Shown here: piece after piece, positions 16,313-22,328 of the stretch | How the letters are laid out: each line of letters begins with the position of its first letter | How positions within the stretch are numbered: the first letter of the stretch is position 1 | Assembly: GCA_009920815.1 (NCBI GenBank) | Contig: RFZH01000013.1 | Coordinates: 1 to 23,906 of the forward strand | Length of the DNA stretch: 23,906 bases | Direction: 5' to 3' | Source of the DNA: Paracoccaceae bacterium | GTDB lineage: Bacteria; Pseudomonadota; Alphaproteobacteria; Rhodobacterales; Rhodobacteraceae | The notes under the pieces: model-generated | The model's input: only the letters and a program-made list of their open reading frames with translations | The model's database searches: none | What the model was told of the DNA's origin: nothing | Translations under genes and position numbers: made by a program

Positions 16313-16389
16313 TGGTACCGCCTCCCCGGCTTGAACGGGGGACCTCTGGATCCACAATCCAGCGCTCTAACCAACTGAGCTAAGGCGGC
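16313..16389 (-). tRNA. tRNA-His (anticodon GTG)
   Basis: The minus strand folds as a 77-nt tRNA with encoded CCA. The anticodon stem-loop CTGGA-TTGTGGA-TCCAG gives GTG, and the T arm is CCCCG-TTCAAGC-CGGGG. The acceptor has a terminal G1:U72 pair and discriminator A73, not C73. This is the form of the alphaproteobacterial lineage that dispensed with the G-1:C73 identity pair. The genomic base before position 1 is a G, but with A73 it would be unpaired. Confidence 0.96.
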
Positions 16390-16399
16390 CCTGCAGCGC

Positions 16400-16428
16400 G
16401 ATTTAACTTTGCCGCCGCGCGAATGCAA
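16400..16428 (-). promoter_or_regulatory. Promoter of tRNA-His
   Basis: On the minus strand TTGCAT (16428-16423) and TAAATC (16405-16400) are separated by exactly 17 bp. The inferred start lies a few bases before the mature tRNA 5' end at 16389. Confidence 0.6.
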
Positions 16429-16539
16429 CCCTATTTCGTCGTGAAAACCACAAAAGCATGATTTTTTTGTGTTCAACAGAGATCTTGCAAATTGGGCACA
16501 GCCAAAGTACTCGATACCTAATCAGCAAGGAGCCAACCC

Positions 16540-16746
16540 ATGGGGATCAATTCGGAATCAGATATCGAAGCCAACATCCAAATCGGTCCTACGGATCAAG
16601 GTATGGTGCGTATTTTTGTCTTTGCCGGCAAAATGGAAATTCCAATGGATTTCGAACCTGAAGAAGCCCAAGAAATCGCCGAGGAAATTTTGGCCGCAGC
16701 CCAAGCCGCACAAGGCATTGGCGCTTCAAAATCCAAAAAACGTTAG
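16540..16746 (+). CDS. DUF6324-like small conserved protein
   Basis: This 68-residue soluble protein starts MGINSESDIEANIQIGPTDQ, preceded by an AGCAAGGAG ribosome binding site. It has a predicted beta-rich first half ending in EIPMDFEPEEAQEIAEEI, an acidic helix, and a basic tail (SKSKKR). I recall this pattern as the DUF6324 family, which I associate with Rhodobacteraceae; its function is unknown. The gene is convergent with mmcB, and their stop codons overlap by 4 bp (TTAG at 16743-16746). Confidence 0.78.
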   Translation: MGINSESDIEANIQIGPTDQGMVRIFVFAGKMEIPMDFEPEEAQEIAEEILAAAQAAQGIGASKSKKR

Positions 16747-16763
16747 ATCCGAAAGGTCGGATC
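16735..16763 (-). terminator. mmcB terminator overlapping its own stop codon
   Basis: The perfect dyad GATCCGA-AAGG-TCGGATC (16746-16763) encodes the last codons of mmcB. On the minus strand it is followed by TAACG and T6 (16740-16735). The stop codon lies between hairpin and T tract, so the signal is shared with coding sequence of both convergent genes. The five-base gap between stem and T tract makes it weaker than a textbook terminator. Confidence 0.5.
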
Positions 16764-17195
16764 GCACAATCGCTGCAACCGTTGCGCGGCGTTTGTTGCA
16801 AATTTATGGGTGATTTTTTTTCGCCGCGCGGGGGCCAATGCATTCAGGGGCGCATCGCGGATGACTTCGCCGCCATAGGCATCCGCAAAGATCAATCCTG
16901 TATCGTTTGGCAGCAATTCGGTCGGGAAATCAGTATCGACTGCCCAAAAATAGCGATCACACCATTCTAGGTAGTTTTGCCATTTATTATCCGTCATGAA
17001 ATCGGCACGCGATGATTTGCACTCAACAATCCAAATTTCTCCTTTGGGCCCCAAAGCTATTACGTCAACCCGCAACCCTGATTTTGGAACAAACTCGGTC
17101 ATTGACGCAAATCCCAACTGCGTCATCAGCCGCCCCACCCCGCGCGCAATCAATTGACCTGGTGCAAGGCTGGTGTCGGTGATCAGCTCGGACAT
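16743..17195 (-). CDS. mmcB: MmcB-like DNA repair protein (PD-(D/E)XK nuclease fold)
   Basis: This 150-residue protein matches the alphaproteobacterial MmcB family (COG5321), named for mitomycin C sensitivity of Caulobacter mutants and regarded as a DNA repair nuclease. The restriction-endonuclease-like active site is visible as Asp44 in LRVDVIAL followed by Glu58-x-Lys60 in WIVECKSS. The start at 17195 (MSELITDTSL) is preceded by AAGGAA; an open extension to 17258 is not supported by family pattern. In Caulobacter the gene is part of the LexA-controlled damage response. I did not find a convincing LexA box here. It converges with the DUF6324-like gene and diverges from the 6S RNA candidate. 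Confidence 0.82.
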   Translation of the reverse strand: MSELITDTSLAPGQLIARGVGRLMTQLGFASMTEFVPKSGLRVDVIALGPKGEIWIVECKSSRADFMTDNKWQNYLEWCDRYFWAVDTDFPTELLPNDTGLIFADAYGGEVIRDAPLNALAPARRKKITHKFATNAAQRLQRLCDPTFRI

Positions 17196-17236
17196 GATTG
17201 TTTCCTTTTTGTCCACCAAACACAGCACAGCAGCCC

Positions 17237-17265
17237 TTGTCAATTCACGCAAGAGCACCTAACTG
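17237..17265 (+). promoter_or_regulatory. Promoter of the 6S RNA candidate
   Basis: TTGTCA at 17237-17242 and TAACTG at 17260-17265 are separated by exactly 17 bp. The predicted start near 17271 coincides with the beginning of the strand that closes the long RNA hairpin. It overlaps the 5' region of mmcB on the other strand. Confidence 0.6.
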
Positions 17266-17270
17266 TAAGG

Positions 17271-17437
17271 GCGGCGGGTTCTGTTCTTCTCGTGACATGG
17301 TATCATTCCGGTGGCCTATAATTATTCCGAGGGAGCTGGCTCTGTCTGAGTCGAGGCTTAGTTACCTGGCGCCCACCTGTGCAAACAGGTCCTCGGGAAT
17401 GCAAAAACCCTACGGTCGCTACGGGCCCGCCACTTTT
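17271..17437 (+). ncRNA. ssrS: Probable 6S RNA
   Basis: A non-coding stretch of about 165 nt folds as one long interrupted hairpin, as expected for 6S RNA, which mimics an open promoter and sequesters the housekeeping RNA polymerase holoenzyme. The closing stem is GGCGGG (17273-17278) with CCCGCC (17426-17431). An inner stem pairs TTCCGAGG (17325-17332) with CCTCGGGAA (17391-17399, one bulged G). A small 3'-side hairpin ACCTG-TGCAAA-CAGGT is at 17375-17390. Length, architecture, the strong promoter and the CCTCGGGAA segment fit alphaproteobacterial 6S RNAs as I remember them. SRP RNA, tmRNA and RNase P are ruled out because their conserved motifs are absent. An FMN reductase gene follows after about 60 bp. 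Confidence 0.7.
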
Positions 17438-17499
17438 CCGAATTAAACGATTGTGGGCGATTGGTGATTGCTTATGTTTGACCAAAAAAAGGGGATGAT

Positions 17500-18042
17500 A
17501 TGGATAAACTCATTGGATTGTGCGGGTCTTTGCGCGCTGGATCATTGAATCGTAAACTTTTGCATCAAGCGGCGACGCTTTACGGGGACTGCGCGTTTCA
17601 AGAGATGTCATTGGACCTACCGCTTTATAACGGCGACGTCGAAGCGCGTGGCATCCCGCAAACGGTCCTAGACTTGTCGGCAGCGATCAAGGATGCAGAC
17701 GCCATCATCATTGCAACGCCGGAATATAACAAAGGCATATCCGGCGTTCTTAAAAACGCACTTGATTGGATCAGCAGAACACAAGGTGGACCTTTTACTG
17801 ATAAGCCTGTCGCCCTTTTAACCGCTGCTGCAGGGCGGACCGGTGGCGAAACCGCACAATATCATACACGCCATTGCCTGACGCCGCTTGGCGCGGATGT
17901 GATTGCGTCCCCTGCAATTTGCATTGCCGCTGCTGCAACCGAATTCAACAGTGATGGTATCTTAGAAAATCAACGCTATATCGACAATATTACCACATTG
18001 ATGGTCAAGTTGTCCAAACGCGTTCAGCACGTCAAAAGCTAG
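17500..18042 (+). CDS. NADPH-dependent FMN reductase (flavodoxin-like)
   Basis: This 180-residue cytoplasmic protein has the flavodoxin-like fold of the NADPH:FMN/quinone reductase family. The FMN phosphate-binding loop GSLRAGSLNR is at residues 9-18, and the second FMN contact, TPEYNKGISGVLKNALDW, begins at 73. The family reduces FMN, quinones, azo dyes or chromate using NAD(P)H. The true substrate cannot be chosen from sequence. An AAAGGGGATGAT ribosome binding site lies directly before the ATG. It follows the 6S RNA candidate and converges with nusB, 20 bp apart. Transcription could be partly read-through from the RNA gene, since no strong terminator is visible between them. Confidence 0.87.
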   Translation: MDKLIGLCGSLRAGSLNRKLLHQAATLYGDCAFQEMSLDLPLYNGDVEARGIPQTVLDLSAAIKDADAIIIATPEYNKGISGVLKNALDWISRTQGGPFTDKPVALLTAAAGRTGGETAQYHTRHCLTPLGADVIASPAICIAAAATEFNSDGILENQRYIDNITTLMVKLSKRVQHVKS

Positions 18043-18062
18043 ATAAGTTTACGGCAGGCGAT

Positions 18063-18545
18063 TTATTGAAAATCGTCTGGCCGTGCATCACGCGCCATGT
18101 GGTCCAAAACGGCATTTGCGAATTTGGCATCTTTGCCGGCGGGATAAAACGCAGCGGCCAGGTCGACATATTCGGCAATAATGATTTTGGCAGGCGTGTC
18201 GCTTTGCAAAAACTCTGCGCCTGCCGCGCGAAACAGCGAACGCAGCGTCGGGTCAATGCGCCCCAACGGCCATTTTGCAACCAATGCACGGTCTGTCATT
18301 TGGTCAATTGGCGCCTGATAATTCACGGCCTCGCGCACAATCATCTGGAATAGATCGCTGTCACCCTCTTGCAAGGTGATGTCGTCAATATTTTCACCAA
18401 ACCGATGGTTCAAAAATTCAACGCACACCGCATCCAGCGTCTGTCCCGAATGTTCCATTTGAAACAACGCTTGTACCGCATATAAACGGCTTGCCGATCT
18501 CATTTTGCGCTTTTGGTTGCCTGATAGGCCAGTAGTCTGTGTCAT
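18063..18545 (-). CDS. nusB: Transcription antitermination factor NusB
   Basis: This 160-residue all-helical protein pairs with NusE (S10) and binds boxA in rRNA leader transcripts. Recognisable features are the basic N-terminal segment KRKMRSASRLYAVQALFQ, DRALVAKWPLGRIDPTLRSLFRAAGAEF, and IIIAEYVDLAAAFYP followed by FANAVLD, the typical C-terminal NusB blocks. I start at 18545 (MTQTTGLSGN); the frame is open to 18617, but the extension is low in family character and no strong ribosome binding site decides it. The start is therefore less certain than the product. In many alphaproteobacteria nusB follows ribH; no riboflavin gene is seen here. Confidence 0.92.
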   Translation of the reverse strand: MTQTTGLSGNQKRKMRSASRLYAVQALFQMEHSGQTLDAVCVEFLNHRFGENIDDITLQEGDSDLFQMIVREAVNYQAPIDQMTDRALVAKWPLGRIDPTLRSLFRAAGAEFLQSDTPAKIIIAEYVDLAAAFYPAGKDAKFANAVLDHMARDARPDDFQ

Positions 18546-18669
18546 CTGATGCCGCCGCTTATGGCTAAGGTTTGCGATCTCGGCGCGCCGCCGCCCCGTC
18601 ATCACTGAGCGCCCCACTTACGCCGCACGCCGAAATTTTGCAATACCGCATTTCAGTCAAGCGCAATGT

Positions 18670-18930
18670 TTAATCAAAGATATCGTCTAAAACGTTAAAG
18701 GCCAGCTTAAACAGGCGCGACTGTGCCGACTTCTTTTTCTTTGCCTTTTTAATTTTGGGCTGTTTTGAATAATGGTGAACCGCAGGTTCAGTATTGATTT
18801 TGATATGCTTCATCGCCGACAAGGGTGCACCGCAAGATGCACAGGCCAATTCGTGTTGATCCTGACCGCGCAAAGCAAGGGCGGCCTTGGTTCCGCAATA
18901 ACAACATGTCGCAATTTTTTGATAGGCCAT
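18670..18930 (-). CDS. Small zinc-ribbon protein
   Basis: This 86-residue protein has two zinc knuckles, Cys9-x2-Cys12 and Cys30-x2-Cys33, spaced as in a zinc ribbon. A lysine-rich linker (KIKKAKKKKSAQ, about 59-70) and a short helical tail ending LDDIFD follow. I chose the ATG at 18930 because GGAGAGCGTG is immediately upstream; an ATG at 18948 is also open. A basic zinc-ribbon protein could bind nucleic acid or a partner protein, but no function is known to me. It lies between rlmB and nusB on the same strand, with 53 bp to rlmB. Confidence 0.75.
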   Translation of the reverse strand: MAYQKIATCCYCGTKAALALRGQDQHELACASCGAPLSAMKHIKINTEPAVHHYSKQPKIKKAKKKKSAQSRLFKLAFNVLDDIFD

Positions 18931-18983
18931 CACGCTCTCCTCTACCAAGATATAATGAGGCGCTAAGCATTTTAAACCCCAAC

Positions 18984-19766
18984 TTAGGGATAATTGCGCA
19001 CAGCGTGAAGCGCGACCGCCGCCGCGTTTGAAACGTTTAGGGACCCAAACTCGCCAGCGAACTGAATGCGCACCAATTGATCGACCGTTTCTTTGGTACG
19101 CTGGCGTAAACCCGGCCCTTCGGCACCAAGCACCAACGCAATCGCGCGGTCAGTGTTTTGTGCGGCCACATCATCAATTGTCTGCGCGGCCTCGCCATCC
19201 AGTCCCAAAACCAGATACCCCATTTCCTGCAGCGCGATGATTGTCTCAGACAAATTTCGCAAGCGCAAATATGGTTGACGCTCTAAAGCGCCGCTTGCGG
19301 TTTTTGCCAATGCACCAGTTTCTGGCGCACTGTGACGCTGTGTGCCAATGACTGCGCTCGCGCCAAACACCTCGGCAGAGCGCAAAATCGCGCCCACATT
19401 ATGCGGATCTGTCACTTGGTCCAACAAAACCAATCTCGGCGCACCACGGCCCGGCGCAAGGGCAACATCTTCTAGCGTGCCCCATTCCAACGGTTTTACC
19501 TCGGCCGCCGCGCCCTGATGAACTGACCCAGAATCAAGCGGGGCCGAAAATTTTCGCGGATCACTTATTTCAGGGGTGATTCCCCGTGCGTCAATTGCAT
19601 CCGCCAATTTGTCCGACGCATTTTTGGTCAACACCAGACGCAAAACCTGCCGTTTCGGGTTCATCAGCGCGTCACGCACCGCATGCAAACCAAAAAGCCA
19701 AACAGTTTCCGCTTTTGCCGCCTTTTTGGCCTGTTCTTTTTCAATAACCCACGTTGGTTTTTTCAT
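18984..19766 (-). CDS. rlmB: 23S rRNA (guanosine-2'-O)-methyltransferase RlmB (TrmH/SpoU family)
   Basis: This 260-residue SPOUT methyltransferase should methylate the 2'-OH of G2251 (E. coli numbering) in the P-loop of 23S rRNA. Motif 1 is HNVGAILRSAEVFG (about 122-135), motif 2 LVLGAEGPGLR (211-221) and motif 3 SLNVSNAAAVAL (242-253), which form the S-adenosylmethionine-binding knot. The N-terminal substrate-binding domain contains VWLFGLHAVRDAL and VHQGAAAEV, typical of RlmB rather than TrmH. A lysine-rich N-terminus precedes it. tRNA-Tyr is divergently transcribed 130 bp away, and the two share the intergenic promoter region. TrmH-type tRNA methylation is a less likely alternative. Confidence 0.9.
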   Translation of the reverse strand: MKKPTWVIEKEQAKKAAKAETVWLFGLHAVRDALMNPKRQVLRLVLTKNASDKLADAIDARGITPEISDPRKFSAPLDSGSVHQGAAAEVKPLEWGTLEDVALAPGRGAPRLVLLDQVTDPHNVGAILRSAEVFGASAVIGTQRHSAPETGALAKTASGALERQPYLRLRNLSETIIALQEMGYLVLGLDGEAAQTIDDVAAQNTDRAIALVLGAEGPGLRQRTKETVDQLVRIQFAGEFGSLNVSNAAAVALHAVRNYP

Positions 19767-19837
19767 ATTTTTTGCGCCTTTTGCCTTTGATTGGACTTCT
19801 GCCTTGAAATGAGTTGCAATTTCAAGGGATTTTCCTG

Positions 19838-19866
19838 TTGACGATGTTTTTTAAGAAAGGTAATCA
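19838..19866 (+). promoter_or_regulatory. Promoter of tRNA-Tyr
   Basis: TTGACG at 19838-19843 and TAATCA at 19861-19866 are separated by exactly 17 bp. The predicted start is near 19873, about 23 bp before the mature tRNA. Confidence 0.65.
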
Positions 19867-19874
19867 CTCGCTCA

Positions 19875-19890
19875 CACCGTACAAACGGTG
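19875..19890 (+). repeat. Hairpin in the tRNA-Tyr leader
   Basis: CACCGT-ACAA-ACGGTG is a perfect 6-bp stem with a 4-nt loop. It falls between the predicted transcription start and the mature tRNA 5' end, leaving 5 unpaired bases before the tRNA. It may guide RNase P or other 5' processing, which is inference. Confidence 0.45.
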
Positions 19891-19895
19891 AAAGT

Positions 19896-19979
19896 GGGCG
19901 ACAGGCCGCAAGGTGTGGCAGGGGACTGTAACTCCCTCGCGGAGACGCACGCTAGGTTCGATTCCTAGGTCGCCCACCA
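19896..19979 (+). tRNA. tRNA-Tyr (anticodon GTA)
   Basis: This 84-nt class II tRNA has encoded CCA. The acceptor is GGGCGAC with GTCGCCC, the anticodon stem-loop GGGGA-CTGTAAC-TCCCT gives GTA, the variable arm is long (GCGGAGACGC region), and the T arm is CTAGG-TTCGATT-CCTAG. The discriminator is A73. Confidence 0.96.
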
Positions 19980-20098
19980 CTTTCACATCACTAAAATACC
20001 GTACCTATGCAACTGGCAACACCGCCAGCCGTCATCGTGGTCTGATAATGAATGCGAACGTCCCATTTTCTGTATGGCAAATATCCTCGCCAAAGGCA

Positions 20099-20121
20099 TT
20101 GGCTTTGCAAACCAAAGCCAA
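20099..20121. repeat. Strong dyad between tRNA-Tyr and pobA
   Basis: TTGGCTTTG (20099-20107) and CAAAGCCAA (20113-20121) form a perfect 9-bp stem with a 5-nt loop, ending 9 bp beyond the pobA stop. No T tract follows on either strand. It may mark the 3' end of the pobA transcript or stabilise it, but it is not a textbook terminator. Confidence 0.45.
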
Positions 20122-20130
20122 ATAAATCGT

Positions 20131-21300
20131 TTAATACGGCAAACCAACATAATTTGCGGCCAAACTACGTTGCGCATCTTGATTTGATTGTAAAAACGCA
20201 AATTCAGCGTTTTGAACCCGACGATCAAACCCTGTTTGTTCGGGAAAATGATGTAAAAGGTTTGTCATCCACCATGAAAACCGCTGTGTTTTCCATACCC
20301 GCGCCAAGGCCTTTTCAGAATAGGCGTCTAGGCCCGTACTTGATTTTTCTATGTAAAATTCGTGCATGGCCTCAAACAGGTAATAAATATCAGACGCGGC
20401 TGTATTCAATCCCTTGGCCCCTGTCGGAGGCACGATATGCGCCGCATCTCCGCATAAAAATAGACGCCCCCACGTCATTGGTTCGCACACGAACGATCGC
20501 AAAGGTGCGATGCTTTTCTCAATCGAAGGGCCGGTAATTAAACGCTTGGCCGCATCTGATGGAATGCGCGATTTGAATTCAGACCAAAAAAGATCGTCCG
20601 GCCAATCTTCGACCCGATCGGTCAACGGGCATTGAATATAATAGCGGCTTAAATTTTCGTTACGCATCGATGCCAACGCAAAACCACGATCAGAATTTGC
20701 ATATATCAATTCATGATCCACAGGTGGCGTTTGGGATAAAATGCCAAGCCAACCAAACGGGTACACTTTTTCAAATTCTTTGCGCTTTGTCTCAGGGATC
20801 GTCTGGCGCGATACGCCATGAAAACCGTCACACCCTGCAACAAAATCACACGATATCCAACGTCTTTCACCATTTACGCTAAAACCTACTTTGGCCTGCG
20901 GTTGATCCAAATCTTCTATGACAACGTCTTGCACGTTAAAAATTGTCTGCGCCCCGACGCGGTCCCGCGCGGCATATAGATCGCGTGTGACTTCGGTCTG
21001 GCCATAGACCATGACATGCGTGCCAGTTAACGCTTTGAAATCAATGCGTACCTTTTCATCACCATTCGACAACAATGTCCCATCATGAATGATGCCGTCG
21101 CGCAACATACGCTCGCCGACACCTGCTTGGATCATAAGATCTTGAAATCCACGTTCAAGAACACCTGCGCGAATGCGCGACAAAACATAATCTTTGGTTT
21201 GGCGCTCCAACACGATCGTGTCGACACCAATGGTGTGCAACAACTGCCCCAATAATAACCCCGATGGACCGCCCCCGATAATGCAAACCTGTGTGCGCAT
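20131..21300 (-). CDS. pobA: 4-hydroxybenzoate 3-monooxygenase
   Basis: This 389-residue FAD monooxygenase hydroxylates 4-hydroxybenzoate to protocatechuate using NADPH and O2. The FAD motif GGGPSG is at 9-14, the second motif CDGFHG at 157-162, and GDAAHIVPPTGAKG at 284-297. Residues can be matched to the Pseudomonas enzyme almost one to one: Arg42 and Arg44, Tyr200 (Tyr201 there), Ser211, Arg213, Arg219 and Tyr384 (Tyr385 there) are all present. Arg33, Gln34 and Tyr38 match the NADPH determinants of that enzyme. I start at 21300, giving MRTQVCIIGG after an AGAGG ribosome binding site; the open frame to 21336 is not needed. It diverges from a PobR-like regulator and supplies the substrate of the pca branch encoded partly at 655-3475. 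Confidence 0.95.
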   Translation of the reverse strand: MRTQVCIIGGGPSGLLLGQLLHTIGVDTIVLERQTKDYVLSRIRAGVLERGFQDLMIQAGVGERMLRDGIIHDGTLLSNGDEKVRIDFKALTGTHVMVYGQTEVTRDLYAARDRVGAQTIFNVQDVVIEDLDQPQAKVGFSVNGERRWISCDFVAGCDGFHGVSRQTIPETKRKEFEKVYPFGWLGILSQTPPVDHELIYANSDRGFALASMRNENLSRYYIQCPLTDRVEDWPDDLFWSEFKSRIPSDAAKRLITGPSIEKSIAPLRSFVCEPMTWGRLFLCGDAAHIVPPTGAKGLNTAASDIYYLFEAMHEFYIEKSSTGLDAYSEKALARVWKTQRFSWWMTNLLHHFPEQTGFDRRVQNAEFAFLQSNQDAQRSLAANYVGLPY

Positions 21301-21327
21301 GAAAACCTCTGTGTTTTTTACAAATAA

Positions 21328-21375
21328 ACCAGTCATCGGGAAAAAATAGAATGGAAGAAGCGTTGAAAGACTGGT
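21328..21375. promoter_or_regulatory. Inverted repeat in the pobA/pobR-like intergenic region
   Basis: ACCAGTC at 21328-21334 and GACTGGT at 21369-21375 form a perfect 7-bp dyad separated by 34 bp in the 86-bp divergent gap. The centre-to-centre distance is 41 bp, about four helical turns. AraC-type regulators often bind two separated half-sites, so this is the best candidate PobR operator. Confidence 0.45.
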
Positions 21376-21386
21376 AATATTGTTTC

Positions 21387-22226
21387 ATGTCCAGCATCCC
21401 ATCCTACATGCTCTACGGGGAAACCCACGACTTTCCAGACGTCTTACATTGTGAGCGTATTCATGATCGCGCCAAAGGTTTAGACTGGAAAATTTCGCCG
21501 CATCGGCACGGACAGCTTCATCAATTTTTCTTTATTTATAAAGGGTATGTAAAGTTTTCTCTGGACACTCAAAGTTTTGAATTTAGCCAACCTACCCTAT
21601 TAAACGTGCCAGCATTTCACGTGCACGGGTTTCATTTTTCGCCAGATACCCAAGGATATGTCTTATCCTGCCCCACAAGCGAAATTGAAACATTGACCGG
21701 ACACGAACAAGACATTTGTTCGGTCATCCAGACAGCGGTCAATATTGAACCCGTTCCAATTGTTCATACTGTGTTTGATCAAATATATTCAGAATTTCAA
21801 CACGAAACCACGGCGCGCACCCCGATGTTGAGGTCTTTGTTATTAAATTTTCTGTGCTTAATCACGCGTCATACAGTGGTCAAGGCACGAGTTTCAGATA
21901 AAACTGGGCTATTTCATCGCTTTGAACGTCTGCTGATTGCACAGCCAGAGCGCGCTTTGAATATCACACAAATTGCACGTGAACTTGGGACCTCACGTGC
22001 TGGATTGCACCGCGCTTGCCACGCTGCAACGGGTCAATCGGCCCAAAGGATCGCCATGCAAATCAAGATGCAAGAAGCCAAACGCAGATTAGCATACACA
22101 CAAGAACCAGCATCACAGATCGCCTATCGCCTTGGATTTGAAGATCCCAGTTATTTTTCAAAGGTTTTTCGAACACATGCTGGTGTCTCGCCCAGCCAAT
22201 ATCGCCGCCGTTATGTGTCAGCTTAG
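21387..22226 (+). CDS. AraC-family transcriptional regulator, PobR-like
   Basis: This 279-residue regulator has an N-terminal cupin-like sensor domain (PHRHGQLHQFFFIYKG at about 38-53, then NVPAFHVHGFHFSP) and a C-terminal AraC/XylS DNA-binding domain. The first HTH is at about 192-211 (ITQIARELGTSRAGLHRACH) and the second at about 241-262, within the signature region ending FSKVFRTHAGVSPSQYRRRY. Its divergent position next to pobA and family precedent for AraC-type PobR proteins indicate a 4-hydroxybenzoate-responsive activator of pobA. Ligand specificity is inferred from context. IclR-type PobR exists in Acinetobacter but is unrelated to this one. No clear Shine-Dalgarno sequence precedes the ATG. 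Confidence 0.87.
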   Translation: MSSIPSYMLYGETHDFPDVLHCERIHDRAKGLDWKISPHRHGQLHQFFFIYKGYVKFSLDTQSFEFSQPTLLNVPAFHVHGFHFSPDTQGYVLSCPTSEIETLTGHEQDICSVIQTAVNIEPVPIVHTVFDQIYSEFQHETTARTPMLRSLLLNFLCLITRHTVVKARVSDKTGLFHRFERLLIAQPERALNITQIARELGTSRAGLHRACHAATGQSAQRIAMQIKMQEAKRRLAYTQEPASQIAYRLGFEDPSYFSKVFRTHAGVSPSQYRRRYVSA

Positions 22227-22234
22227 CTGGCTTT

Positions 22235-22248
22235 GATATGATCATATC
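22235..22248. repeat. Perfect 14-bp palindrome
   Basis: GATATGATCATATC reads identically on both strands. It lies 8 bp after the regulator stop codon, in the gap between two convergent genes. No T tract follows. Role unknown. Confidence 0.4.
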
Positions 22249-22328
22249 GCGTCATGGCATTCACTGCATGTTAAGTGATGGCGGTACACACTATATCACA
22301 CCATGGTAGATGCGCTTGCCACAATCCC

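Noticed and set aside
16165..16476. A 103-residue minus-strand frame containing ALAQLVRALDCGSRGPPFKP
   Set aside because: This peptide is the translation of the tRNA-His gene and its flanks, a common false protein in databases.
17260..17446. Coding frame over the 6S RNA candidate
   Set aside because: The short frames on both strands lack family patterns, while the region has a long-range RNA pairing and a tRNA-like promoter.
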